Positions 26,396 through 35,339 of a DNA stretch of 53,228 bases are shown here, in pieces (positions within the stretch are counted from its first letter, which is position 1; the number at the start of each line of letters is the position of its first letter). Origin of the DNA: Candidatus Zixiibacteriota bacterium (lineage in GTDB: Bacteria; Zixibacteria; MSB-5A5; GN15; FEB-12); assembly GCA_019038695.1 (NCBI GenBank), contig JAHOYZ010000002.1:1-53228 (forward strand). Direction: 5' to 3'. The position numbers were made by a program, and so were the translations under genes. The notes under the pieces were generated by a model. The model ran no database searches and was not told the DNA's origin. It saw nothing but the letters and a program-made list of their open reading frames with translations.

Positions 26396-27363
26396 AATTT
26401 GCTTTCTATCTGTTCCGGCAACTCGCCGAAACATTCCCCTTCTGCGGGATGGTAGCCATTGACAAACGACGTACCATCCATCGTTTTCTTGCCCTGGGGC
26501 ATAATTTTTGATATCTCAACCACCGATCCGGCGCACCGAACCAGCAGCTTTCTCTTGTGTTTAATGATCGACCCCGGCCTCTCTGACGAGCCCTTCTCGT
26601 CGATCATACTCATGTCGGTGCTTGAACACTCCAGCACCTTCATCCGTCTACCGCGGAAAAAAGTATAAGCACCCGGCACCGATGACAACCCACGCACAAA
26701 ATTGGTGACATTGTGGGCGGGAAATCCGAAATCGATCATGGCGTTTTCGGGGGTGATCTTTGGCGCAGGACTGGCCAGCGAATGATCCTGTATCACCGGC
26801 ACGAAGTCGCCCTTGTCCAGCATATCGAGTGTCTGGAGCAGGAATGGCCCACATCGGTCCGACATCCGAGCATAAAGGGAATCAAAGTTGTCGTCCGGCT
26901 CAATCGCCACTCTTTCCTGCAGAATGATGTCTCCAGTGTCCACAGTATCGTTGAGGACAAAACTGGTCAAGCCGGTTTCCTTTTCACCGTTAATCAAGGC
27001 CCAATTGATCGGGGCGGCACCGCGATATTTGGGCAACAGGGAACCATGAATATTGATCGAGCCCAGACGCGGCAGCGTATAGAGCTTCTGCGGCAGAATC
27101 TTGAAGGCCACCACTACAAACAAGTCCGGTCGCAATTCTGCCAGCGACTCCCTCAGCTTTCTGCTCTTGAGCTTTGCAGGTTTGAACACCGGCAATCCGT
27201 GCTCAATCGCTTCGCAACAAACGGCTGTCGGGAGCGTTTTTCGACCTCGCGATGTTGGTTCATCAGGACCGGTGACCACAGCCACAAGCTCGTGTTTACT
27301 TTCTGCCAGACAGGCCAGTGGTTTGCAGGCAAACCCCGGCGTGCCCATGAAAACAAGTCTCAT
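26392..27363 (-). CDS. fmt: Methionyl-tRNA formyltransferase
   Basis: The 323-residue enzyme formylates initiator Met-tRNA. The formyl-transferase core shows 'VFMGTPGFACKPL' at the N-terminus, 'NIHGSLLPKYRGAAPI' with the catalytic Asn and His, and 'VDTGDIIL' with the Asp. The C-terminal OB-like tRNA-binding domain (about 210-323) is present. It follows def by 73 bases and overlaps rng by four. Confidence 0.96.
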   Translation of the reverse strand: MRLVFMGTPGFACKPLACLAESKHELVAVVTGPDEPTSRGRKTLPTAVCCEAIEHGLPVFKPAKLKSRKLRESLAELRPDLFVVVAFKILPQKLYTLPRLGSINIHGSLLPKYRGAAPINWALINGEKETGLTSFVLNDTVDTGDIILQERVAIEPDDNFDSLYARMSDRCGPFLLQTLDMLDKGDFVPVIQDHSLASPAPKITPENAMIDFGFPAHNVTNFVRGLSSVPGAYTFFRGRRMKVLECSSTDMSMIDEKGSSERPGSIIKHKRKLLVRCAGSVVEISKIMPQGKKTMDGTSFVNGYHPAEGECFGELPEQIESKL

Positions 27364-27436
27364 TGGGTATGTCTACTGTGATGCTGAGCGTCCGTAGTGG
27401 GACGGAAACAGCCGATGCGGAAGTGTGAAGCGATCC

Positions 27437-27946
27437 TCAGGAAACTTCTTTGAGTTTTCTCAGGCGGCCCTTTGCCATCGTCCGGGCCAAAGACGACATA
27501 CGATCAATAAACAGGGTTCCCTCAAGATGGTCATACTCATGCTGTATGGCCCTGGCACTCATGCCTTCGGCTTCCATTTCAAACTGGTTGCCTTCAAGAT
27601 CCGTCGCCCGCACTTTCACCTTGGCAGGGCGGAAAATCTTCTGATACAATCCCGGAAAAGACAAACATCCTTCTTCATATTCAGCCTCTTCTTCGCTGAC
27701 TTCCACAATTTCCGGGTTAATAAAAATTTTGAGGGAAGCGGTAATGTCAATCGTTGTTAAATCCACAATGAATACACGCTTCAATACACCGATCTGAGGC
27801 GCTGACAGCCCCAGACCTCGAGCTTTTTTCAGGGCGTCGGTCAAATCCGACACCAGGTCTTTGATTTCCTGGTTGATCTCGTCAACCGGATCGCAGACTT
27901 TCCGCAATACCGGGTCGCCGTAAATGACGATCGGTCGCTCGGCCAC
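27437..27946 (-). CDS. def: Peptide deformylase
   Basis: The start is GTG at 27946, supported by AAGGAG five bases upstream. The 169-residue enzyme removes the N-formyl group from new proteins. All three motifs are present: 'GLGLSAPQIG', 'EEGCLSFPG' with metal ligand C94, and 'QHEYDHLEG' with H136 and H140 and catalytic E137. Motif 1 has Ser where many enzymes have Ala, a mild variation. It pairs functionally with fmt downstream. Confidence 0.96.
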   Translation of the reverse strand: MAERPIVIYGDPVLRKVCDPVDEINQEIKDLVSDLTDALKKARGLGLSAPQIGVLKRVFIVDLTTIDITASLKIFINPEIVEVSEEEAEYEEGCLSFPGLYQKIFRPAKVKVRATDLEGNQFEMEAEGMSARAIQHEYDHLEGTLFIDRMSSLARTMAKGRLRKLKEVS

Positions 27947-27965
27947 AGTAACTCCTTAAACTACC

Positions 27966-28274
27966 TCAGGTGTCTACTCGGGCGGCAATCGACGATTTGA
28001 GGAACTCGAACTTGGTTTCGCCGATTTTTATGACGACTCGTCCGCGCTCTTCATCGATGGCGAATATGGTTCCAAACATACCGCCGCTGGTTACCACCTT
28101 GTCACCTTTCTTTAACTCTTGAAGCAGGGTCTCATGCGCCTTCTGCTTCTTTCTTTGGGGTCGGATCAACAGCAGGTACATCAGGACAAAAATGAGTCCG
28201 AACCATACCAGCGTAAACATCCCACCGCCACCGCCGGCGCCCTCGGCACCGGTCATAAGTATTGGCCAATTCAC
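27966..28274 (-). CDS. yajC: Preprotein translocase subunit YajC
   Basis: A 102-residue protein starting with GTG at 28274. It has the single transmembrane helix followed by a basic cap, 'VLMYLLLIRPQRKKQKAHE', and 'LKKGDKVVTSGGMFGTI', the YajC hallmark. YajC associates with SecDF and SecYEG. secD and secF are not adjacent here; yajC instead leads the def-fmt-rng run. An AGGAGAG site lies about ten bases before the start. Confidence 0.93.
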   Translation of the reverse strand: MNWPILMTGAEGAGGGGGMFTLVWFGLIFVLMYLLLIRPQRKKQKAHETLLQELKKGDKVVTSGGMFGTIFAIDEERGRVVIKIGETKFEFLKSSIAARVDT

Positions 28275-28601
28275 TATATAACATCTCTCCTGTTTCTATC
28301 GGCCTGCTGCTCAAAAACTGAACAGGGCCAATTCTGTTAATTCACAAAAAATATAACCGATCAGAATCGCGGTGCAAGGTATATTTCGGATAGTCGGGAG
28401 TGAGGTTTTGCTGCTGTTGGGCAGGATTTTGCTCAATGCACATAACTTTCGGTAGAATATTCACTTGTAGATTTCGCTTGCGCTCGGTGACAATTTGTGT
28501 ATCATATAAGGCTGTTGTCGTGCTGTCACTGGCCGATAACAGTTGGTGGGTGTAGACCCAGACTGAAAACGAAAACAAATGAGTTTCTTTAGAGGTTCGT
28601 T
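28275..28601. other. Divergent intergenic region between yajC and rpmA
   Basis: These 327 bases hold the start regions of two divergent genes. No rplU or other reading frame with credible sequence is found. A possible plus-strand promoter (TTGCGC, 16 bases, TATCAT around 28475-28510) is a weak match only. Confidence 0.45.
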
Positions 28602-28853
28602 ATGGCACACAAAAAAGGTGTCGGTTCTTCCAAGAACGGCCGTGATTCAAATGCCCAGCGTCGCGGGGTCAAAGTCTTTGATGGCCAGGCGGTTCCAGCG
28701 GGATCGATCATTGTCCGCCAGTGCGGCACAAGACTTAAGCCTGGATACAATGTCGGATTAGGCTCGGACAATACTTTGTTCGCTAAGATCACCGGCGTCG
28801 TGAAGTTTGAACGGGTTGGCCGCAGCGGTAAACGCATTTCCGTTTACGAATAA
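28602..28853 (+). CDS. rpmA: 50S ribosomal protein L27
   Basis: An 83-residue L27 with the typical N-terminus '[15 protein letters not shown]', which reaches the peptidyl-transferase centre, and the body motif '[15 protein letters not shown]'. There is no N-terminal extension of the kind cleaved in Firmicutes. The AGAGG site sits five bases before ATG. Unusually, rplU (L21) is not next to it; the gene stands alone with its own terminator. Confidence 0.97.
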   Translation: MAHKKGVGSSKNGRDSNAQRRGVKVFDGQAVPAGSIIVRQCGTRLKPGYNVGLGSDNTLFAKITGVVKFERVGRSGKRISVYE

Positions 28854-28882
28854 CCACTGCCAACAAAAAATCTACCGAGAGG

Positions 28883-28909
28883 CCGCTGTGATATTCGCAG
28901 CGGTTTTTT
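28883..28909 (+). terminator. Terminator after rpmA
   Basis: CCGCTG, nine-base loop, CAGCGG, then six T residues, 30 bases after the rpmA stop. Confidence 0.85.
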
Positions 28910-28944
28910 CGTTGCGTACAGTTTCTCTTGACGATTATAGCACT

Positions 28945-28982
28945 GAAAAAGAGAAGGTCAGTCCGCAGTAGCGAACTGACCT
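28945..28982 (-). terminator. Terminator after the heme-binding-type lipoprotein gene
   Basis: Minus-strand reading: AGGTCAGT, twelve-base loop, ACTGACCT (arms 28975-28982 and 28955-28962), then TCTCTTTTT. It serves the convergent gene ending at 29037. Confidence 0.75.
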
Positions 28983-29036
28983 CTTTATGCGTCTTTTGAC
29001 GTAGATAATCTTAGCAGAATGCACTGCAAAGCGGTC

Positions 29037-30074
29037 TTAGAACTTGATCCAGAATTCTTCAGAGAAGCCACGGTTGGCACTACCGGTTATCAGATATCTC
29101 TCGTCATTTAGAATACCTAACCGAACTTTGACCGAATCTACAGCAGAGAGATCAATATCTTCGTTGTAGTCCGTATCCAGTTTCCGATGAAGGACGAGCG
29201 TATACTGGGTAGACGAGGAATCGTAATGTGAGACCGTGCGGATATCCCAGCGACTGCCAAGGTTTCCCTCGGTAATCCCGGGAGCGTTAATGGAGTTGTC
29301 AATATAGAATCCCGGTATTTTCTGACCGATTTCCCATTTACTTGTCTCATGCCAGAAAACCGTATCTTCATCAGCAGTAATAATAGTATCGCTTCTACTG
29401 ATCTTGGCCGTGTCGAAAAGCAAGTATCCATGGAAATCGCTTGTATCTTCGTGAGCATAGGTTGGATCGTCTCCGGCAATCGGTTGATTCTCTCTGGCGA
29501 TCACAAACGATGCTCCGGTTCCTTTTGCATCGTTAGTTAAAGCACTGCCGCTCCAACTGGCTCCTTCAGCAAAATGAGCTCCCCCGGTCGTTACTACTCG
29601 CCAATTCCAGACATCCCAATTGCCACCGGGGGCCCCATCAAACATCACATACATCTGATCTTCCGCACCTTCGTCCAAGGGCGACCTTTCATTGAAACGA
29701 AGAGGGACAGCCGAGTTGATGGTATAGACGCTGGGCCATACCGAATGCGTTGTATCCGTCCACCGCAGCCACAGGAATAGAGTATCATCGCGCTGTACAG
29801 CCTTTACGGTCACTTCAGGAGTGTAAACCAGGGCCTGAGATGGCACAACTTTGGATGGTGGCTTGCTACCGGAAACATCAACAATCAGGGAATCGACTGT
29901 ATTCCATGCAGCCGCCAGAGCATTACCGGTCAGATCGGCGGTTACCGTTGTATTCACCTGAAGGCTAGGGATGGTGGTGGTAGGACCAGTGCCGCCGCCG
30001 TTGTCATCATCTCCACCGCAGCCGATGTAGAGAACGACCGAGAACAGAACCAGAATCGGAAAGAGTCTCTTCAT
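29037..30074 (-). CDS. Lipoprotein with ethylbenzene-dehydrogenase-like (heme-binding) domain
   Basis: The 345-residue protein begins with a lipoprotein signal, 'LFSVVLYIGCGG', with the lipidated cysteine at about residue 19, followed by an acidic/glycine linker. The rest matches the ethylbenzene dehydrogenase-related family (gamma-subunit-like beta sandwich that binds heme b): 'VTVKAVQRDDTLFLWLRWTD' and 'DQMYVMFDGAPGGNWDVWNW' are typical. The partner molybdo- and iron-sulfur subunits are absent nearby, so it is a stand-alone member, perhaps a periplasmic cytochrome-like electron carrier. It is monocistronic. Confidence 0.7.
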   Translation of the reverse strand: MKRLFPILVLFSVVLYIGCGGDDDNGGGTGPTTTIPSLQVNTTVTADLTGNALAAAWNTVDSLIVDVSGSKPPSKVVPSQALVYTPEVTVKAVQRDDTLFLWLRWTDTTHSVWPSVYTINSAVPLRFNERSPLDEGAEDQMYVMFDGAPGGNWDVWNWRVVTTGGAHFAEGASWSGSALTNDAKGTGASFVIARENQPIAGDDPTYAHEDTSDFHGYLLFDTAKISRSDTIITADEDTVFWHETSKWEIGQKIPGFYIDNSINAPGITEGNLGSRWDIRTVSHYDSSSTQYTLVLHRKLDTDYNEDIDLSAVDSVKVRLGILNDERYLITGSANRGFSEEFWIKF

Positions 30075-30153
30075 TATTGGAATCTCCGCGTAAACACTGT
30101 TTATTTTACTTCAGTTCAAAATAATAGATTAGGCACAAAATCAAAGGAGAATC

Positions 30154-31917
30154 TTATTCATTGCGCTTGAGAACAACCATCGTGAAGTCATCAAAGATGT
30201 GATCGGGAGCAGCGAAAGCCTTGACAGCCTTGTAAGTGATTGTTTGTATTTCCTCGGCCGGCTTGTTGCGATTGGCCTTGATAAGTTCGATCAATCGGTC
30301 AAGGCCAAACTGTTCTCCGCTACGATCAAACACCTCGGTCACGCCATCGGTGTAGAAAACAACAATCTCTCCGGGGTTGAGAAAAACGGGCCGTTCTTCG
30401 TACTTGGCATCCTGGGAAACACCAAGGACCGGTCCACCTTCTCGCAGGAATTCCACTTTTCCATCCGCGCGCAAAAGAATAGGGAGATCATGGCCGCAGT
30501 TGCAGAAAGTCAGGATGTGATTGCGTGAGTCCAGAACACTGTAGATAGCTGTAACAAAATTGCCCGAGGTGATTGATTCATACAGAAGATTGTTGACTTT
30601 ATGGGCTATGGCACGTATGGCGTAGTTGTTGCGAATCTCGGCGATCAGCGAAGCCCGAAACGAGGCCATGATCAGCGAGGCCGGAACTCCTTTACCGGAA
30701 ACATCGCCGATGGCGATCCCGGTTTGAGTGTCCAGGATAGTGATAAAGTCGTAGTAGTCTCCGCCCACCTGACCGGAAGAAATGTTGATGCCGTCAATAT
30801 CATATCCCGGCAAATTGGGGTTGGCGCGAGGTAGGAAAGTGCGTTGAATCTCGCGTGCGACATTGAGTTGTTCCTCGATCTTTTTGCCGCTGAGAATTTC
30901 CTCATGGAGTCGGGCTCGCTCAACAGAAATAGCCGCCTGAGAAGCAAAGACCTGGATCAGCGCCAACTGGCGTCGGTTGAAAGCTCGCAGTTTGTCCGAT
31001 TCGAGATTAAGTACTCCAATGACTTTGCCGTCAGGACCGTTGGTCCCCAGAACCATCGGCACGACAATCTCGCTGTTGGTTCGCGCACGCGCCGGGATGT
31101 AACGCTCATCCTTAGAAACATCGCCTACAATAACCGGTTCGCCGGTCGTCACCACCTGGCCAATGACACCCTGACCGATCTTGAGGGCCAACTCGGAATC
31201 CTTGCCGGGCTGGTAGCCTTCAGTCATGATTGACCCGATCTCCCCTCGCTCGGGATCGACCAGGAACACGCCGCCGGCATCGAAGTCGACTGCCTTATTG
31301 AGTGATCGTATTATTTCCTGAAGTACTTCATCCAGATTGAGAGAATGGGATAGCTTGATACCAATCTCGAAAAGCAGGTTTTTTTCGAAAGCTTCTCGTT
31401 TCATTTCGCGATAGAGATGGGCGTTGTCAATAGCTACCGCAATCTGGTTAGTGAGACCAATCAAAATGTCCTGATCGACGGCTGTAAACTCCCCCTCGCT
31501 TTTGTTGATGGCCTCAATGACCCCGATCATCTGACCTTTGCCAATAAGCGGCACACTCACCAGCGAGTTGATCTTAATTTCACCGCGAGTTTCGATTTCC
31601 GGATCGACCCGTGTATCACTGGTCGCATCGTTGATCAGCATTGGCTTTCTAAAGTTGGCTACCCAGCCTACTACTCCGCTGCCCAACTCCTGTCGGAAAA
31701 CACATAGCTTATCCTGTCCCCGTTTGAGGAGACGAATTTTCATATCGGTTCGATCGTGATCTACACGAAAAACGAGAGCCGCCTCTGCCCCAACGGCGGT
31801 CATGACCAACCGCAGAACACGAGTGATGAGTTCCTCGTATTCTAGGGTAGTGTTAAATGTCCGAGCCGCCTCAAGCAGGAGTTTCTCGGTACGCGTATGT
31901 TGAATCGAATCAGTCAT
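30154..31917 (-). CDS. GAF-GAF-PP2C (RsbU/SpoIIE-type) serine phosphatase
   Basis: ATG at 31917 is used; a TTG four codons upstream is possible. The ~587-residue soluble protein has two GAF domains (about 15-175 and 185-345), a short coiled linker 'EEQLNVAREIQRTFLP' and a C-terminal PP2C phosphatase. The metal sites are visible in 'GGDYYDF', 'GDVSGKGVPASL', 'FYTDGVTEV' and 'DDFTMVVL'. Such proteins read a small-molecule or redox signal and dephosphorylate STAS-domain antagonists in partner-switching cascades. The matching anti-sigma kinase is not nearby. It is probably cotranscribed with the TPR membrane protein 75 bases upstream. Confidence 0.93.
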   Translation of the reverse strand: MTDSIQHTRTEKLLLEAARTFNTTLEYEELITRVLRLVMTAVGAEAALVFRVDHDRTDMKIRLLKRGQDKLCVFRQELGSGVVGWVANFRKPMLINDATSDTRVDPEIETRGEIKINSLVSVPLIGKGQMIGVIEAINKSEGEFTAVDQDILIGLTNQIAVAIDNAHLYREMKREAFEKNLLFEIGIKLSHSLNLDEVLQEIIRSLNKAVDFDAGGVFLVDPERGEIGSIMTEGYQPGKDSELALKIGQGVIGQVVTTGEPVIVGDVSKDERYIPARARTNSEIVVPMVLGTNGPDGKVIGVLNLESDKLRAFNRRQLALIQVFASQAAISVERARLHEEILSGKKIEEQLNVAREIQRTFLPRANPNLPGYDIDGINISSGQVGGDYYDFITILDTQTGIAIGDVSGKGVPASLIMASFRASLIAEIRNNYAIRAIAHKVNNLLYESITSGNFVTAIYSVLDSRNHILTFCNCGHDLPILLRADGKVEFLREGGPVLGVSQDAKYEERPVFLNPGEIVVFYTDGVTEVFDRSGEQFGLDRLIELIKANRNKPAEEIQTITYKAVKAFAAPDHIFDDFTMVVLKRNE

Positions 31918-31992
31918 GTTGCGACTCAAGGTAAGAGGAATGAAAGATTTGTCAATGGAGTTTCCGGAGGATTAGGCGAAGTTCCGTAGGGA

Positions 31993-34050
31993 TCAATCTG
32001 CCTCGCCTGTCTCCACCAGACTCCGCAAGGTGGCCTTGATCCGGCGAACGTAGATACTGTCGGCAGCAGGCTGTATGTGAAGTCGATGGATATCCAGCGC
32101 TTTAGAGAAGTCCCCGGTGTACAGATAATAGTCCACCAATTCCACCGCTGAGCCCAGAGGCGGCTCCGGTCGGGCCATAAGTCGCAGTAACATCCTAACG
32201 TATTCAACAGTCCGCTGCTGCACCAGGTACACTCGAGTGATACCCACCATAGGCAACAGCTGAGTGGAATCGTATAACATGGCATTCCGGCAATAACACT
32301 CGGCCTCCCTGTATTGCCTGAGTTGAACCATGGCAAAACACAGATTGCTGAGGATTGCAGATTGATACGGATTCAACCCGTCGGCAATCCTCAGTACAAC
32401 GAGAGCACTATCATAGTGTCCCAGCTTGTTAAGGCAATGTCCAAGATTGGCGTAGCCACCCGAGTACATCGGATTAAGACGGATCGCCTGTTCATTGAGA
32501 TCGACAGCTTCTTCAAAACGGCCCTCCATAGCCAGATCTTTGGCTTGTAGACCAATACTCTCCTCAGGGTATTCCCGGAAGTAGCGATCATACTCTTCGT
32601 AGGCAGCGGGGATATTATGGACTGATTCATAGTACTCACCCAAAACCTGCGTTACCGCTCGGCTCTTGGTATGATCCAGCTGCATGTAATCTCGAAGATG
32701 GCTGATGGCCATCTCGGGTACAACTCCGGCGGCGACTCTGGGAACAAGGACCAACAGACCAAGAACCACAGACAACGCCGCTGCTTTGAGATCATGTCTG
32801 TGAGGGTCGGGGCCAGACAACAGCAACCAGTACACCATAACGGTGAGAGGTATGCCGGCAAAGGAGAACAGATCCCAGTCACGGGGCATCCCCAATTTGG
32901 GGTCAAACATGAAGACCGCTCCCAGACAACAGACTGTTGCGATCATCAGAAAGCGGAACCACGGTTCCGTTAGCTTCTTCCACACCGACCGCCTGGCAGA
33001 TACAGCTACCATCAGAGGAAGCCCAGGGAGCAGGAGAAAGACAAGGTTGGCAAAATCGGCCAGATGATTCAGCGAAAATAGAGTATAGCCTTCAACCGTA
33101 AACCGGGTCGCGATCGGTGATACCAAGGCAAAAAGGGCATAGTAACTTTGAGAACAGGCATACCATAGAGCCATAAGTGCGAAAACCACAGTCAGAGCAA
33201 CGGCGAGCACTCTGGTGGCCCTTCTCGTACGGATCACATAGGAGGCAAACGGGGTTTTCAGAAAGAGCAAGTACCCGGCGGCGGGAATCAGGAATATCCC
33301 GAAAAAATGCAACCAAATTGCCATCGCTAGCGGAAGAAGGATTGTCCATCGGTTGAGTCGCAACTTACAAACTGCAATACCAATGAGACAGAATAACATA
33401 ACGGAGACCGTAAAGAACGAGTAGTGCTCAACATATCCGAAAAACAGGAGCATATACCCTGATGAAATCAGGCCGAGCAACAACAGCAGGCGGAAGAATA
33501 TGTTTTTTGCAATAAGCATGGCACCCCACACGCTGCATATGAGTAAAACCAGACCGGCTATGATCGATAGCGTCTGGTAGGTGACCAGAGATCGTTCTCG
33601 CATCGTTTCTGGCAGAAGTGAGAACACCGATGTGTGGATTATGGTTTCGCCGATATTGCTCAGCTTGACAATCAGGTTACCCGATTCGAGCAACCCCAGC
33701 AACAGGTAACCGTCCCCGAGGAAATGAGTCTGCGCCCGGAAGACATAGAATGATAAACCATAGACACCCAGCAGCAGAACTGCCACTGCCATGAATCTCT
33801 TGCGATCAGTAGCGATGCCGCTGTCTGCGGTCCCCACATGTCCAAATGGCCACCTGAGGATTAGTATCCCGGCCAGAATTCCCAACCCAAGCAGCGCCAG
33901 CCGAACCCACAGTGGGAAATAGGCCCAATGACTGATGCCCCAGATACGATACTCAGGGAAAAACGAAGCCACAAACAGGGAGACCACAACGACCGCATAC
34001 AGGATCGGAACTAAGGCTGCGCTGGTCGTCTCGCTGCTTCTATCTGCCAT
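31993..34050 (-). CDS. Polytopic membrane protein with C-terminal TPRs
   Basis: ATG at 34050 with GGAAGG seven bases upstream is preferred to TTG one codon earlier. The 685-residue protein has about eleven or twelve membrane helices over the first ~450 residues and then TPR repeats ('ESIGLQAKDLAMEGRFEEAV', 'YSGGYANLGHCLNKLGHYD', 'LSNLCFAMVQLRQYREAE'). It resembles GT-C-type integral membrane glycosyltransferases in style and in its similarity to the protein at 12485-14380, but I see no diagnostic catalytic motif. The function is unassigned. It follows the TPR protein gene by 21 bases. Confidence 0.6.
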   Translation of the reverse strand: MADRSSETTSAALVPILYAVVVVSLFVASFFPEYRIWGISHWAYFPLWVRLALLGLGILAGILILRWPFGHVGTADSGIATDRKRFMAVAVLLLGVYGLSFYVFRAQTHFLGDGYLLLGLLESGNLIVKLSNIGETIIHTSVFSLLPETMRERSLVTYQTLSIIAGLVLLICSVWGAMLIAKNIFFRLLLLLGLISSGYMLLFFGYVEHYSFFTVSVMLFCLIGIAVCKLRLNRWTILLPLAMAIWLHFFGIFLIPAAGYLLFLKTPFASYVIRTRRATRVLAVALTVVFALMALWYACSQSYYALFALVSPIATRFTVEGYTLFSLNHLADFANLVFLLLPGLPLMVAVSARRSVWKKLTEPWFRFLMIATVCCLGAVFMFDPKLGMPRDWDLFSFAGIPLTVMVYWLLLSGPDPHRHDLKAAALSVVLGLLVLVPRVAAGVVPEMAISHLRDYMQLDHTKSRAVTQVLGEYYESVHNIPAAYEEYDRYFREYPEESIGLQAKDLAMEGRFEEAVDLNEQAIRLNPMYSGGYANLGHCLNKLGHYDSALVVLRIADGLNPYQSAILSNLCFAMVQLRQYREAECYCRNAMLYDSTQLLPMVGITRVYLVQQRTVEYVRMLLRLMARPEPPLGSAVELVDYYLYTGDFSKALDIHRLHIQPAADSIYVRRIKATLRSLVETGEAD

Positions 34051-34071
34051 CAACAGGCCTTCCGTCGAGTG

Positions 34072-35055
34072 TTACTTTTCCGCTTCAGCAATGCGCTTAT
34101 TGATATTCTCCCAGATTTCAGGCCAGGATTTATCGTAGCCCTCAAGCTTGTATTCTTCGCGGGCACGTTTGAGCATTTGTAGCCCGGAGTCCTTTTTCCC
34201 CTCAGCAATGTCCGCTTCGCCAAGGTCTTCACATGCCTGCCCGATTGCTCCGTGGTTTTCAAGGCGTTCGGCCCAGGCCAATACCGGGCGCAGCCACTGG
34301 CGGGCTTCGTCGTAGTTTCCAAGATGACGATGTGTCATGCCCACATGATAATCGGCGAACAGCTTGGCTATTTCGCCCGAAAATCGCCAGTGGTATTCTC
34401 GCGCCTTCACGTAACAGGTCAGGGCAGTGTCAAATTTCTTGATGTCCCAGTAGGTTCCGGCCAGGTTGTTCCACAGCGGTCCCAACCATGATTCGTTGTC
34501 GGCTGCCTCGGCCGCTTCGATTCCCTTGCGTCCCCACTCGATCTGCTCCTCTGGTGTTTCGGCCACGATAGCTATCATGTGGGCGGCATCAACAGCCCGT
34601 CCCCATAGCGCACTGGCATTGCAGAAGTCAAACATCTGTTCGAATGTAGCTCGCGCTGCTTTGAGATCATCGTCCTGCCATTCAAACCGACCGCGTACCC
34701 CGAGGTACCGCGACCAACCCATAGGGTCAGACTGCCGCGCCTTTTCTTCAGCTTTGACGAGCCAGGTGCGCCCTTCGTCCTTGTTCCCCTGGATCAGATT
34801 CATCCGAGCCATCTGGGCCAGAGCCTCAGTTTCTACTGAGACGTTGAATTCCTTTTGCGAAACATCGAACGTCTTCTGATAGAGTTTTTGGGCAGCCTTG
34901 TAGTCGCGGGCTTTGAACGTAGCGTCCGCTTCGTTGAGCAGCGAGTCAGCACTCTGTTGGGTATCAGTCACTTGGTATCCTTTGCCTTTTGGTTCGATGG
35001 CCCATGCCGCAAATGGCAGGGAAATGGCTATCAATATGGAAATGAGCTGTCTCAA
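34072..35055 (-). CDS. Exported TPR protein
   Basis: The start is set at TTG 35055 because GGAGG lies four bases before it and the next residues form a clean signal peptide, 'MRQLISILIAISLPFAAWA'. The longer frame upstream lacks such features. The mature part (~308 residues) is a string of helical TPR-like units: 'DATFKARDYKAAQKLYQKTF', 'WNNLAGTYWDIKKFDTALT', 'MTHRHLGNYDEARQWL'. It is likely a periplasmic scaffold. It heads a probable operon with the TPR membrane protein and the PP2C phosphatase. Confidence 0.65.
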   Translation of the reverse strand: MRQLISILIAISLPFAAWAIEPKGKGYQVTDTQQSADSLLNEADATFKARDYKAAQKLYQKTFDVSQKEFNVSVETEALAQMARMNLIQGNKDEGRTWLVKAEEKARQSDPMGWSRYLGVRGRFEWQDDDLKAARATFEQMFDFCNASALWGRAVDAAHMIAIVAETPEEQIEWGRKGIEAAEAADNESWLGPLWNNLAGTYWDIKKFDTALTCYVKAREYHWRFSGEIAKLFADYHVGMTHRHLGNYDEARQWLRPVLAWAERLENHGAIGQACEDLGEADIAEGKKDSGLQMLKRAREEYKLEGYDKSWPEIWENINKRIAEAEK

Positions 35056-35339
35056 TAAACCTCCAACGTGTTTTCGGATTTTATCTACGGCCCGAAAAAA
35101 GCATACTATCAATAATCTCATGTCTACCATGCGAATATACAACGGTAACGATTCGGAAACCATAAGAATATACTGATCAACCAGATGTGCGGCGCAGTGT
35201 ATAACCAACGTTAAAGCCGGACCAATTGTGTTTGACCGGTTCGTTTGGCGAACCTATATTTTGGGTTATGATTATTGGCAGTGCCGTTTCGGAATGAACC
35301 GATACTGTTACCACTATTACTTGAGAAAGCGTGTTTTCT

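Noticed and set aside
26713-27381. A 222-codon plus-strand frame opposite fmt
   Set aside because: It is antisense to a clear Fmt domain, has biased composition and no domain or ribosome site.
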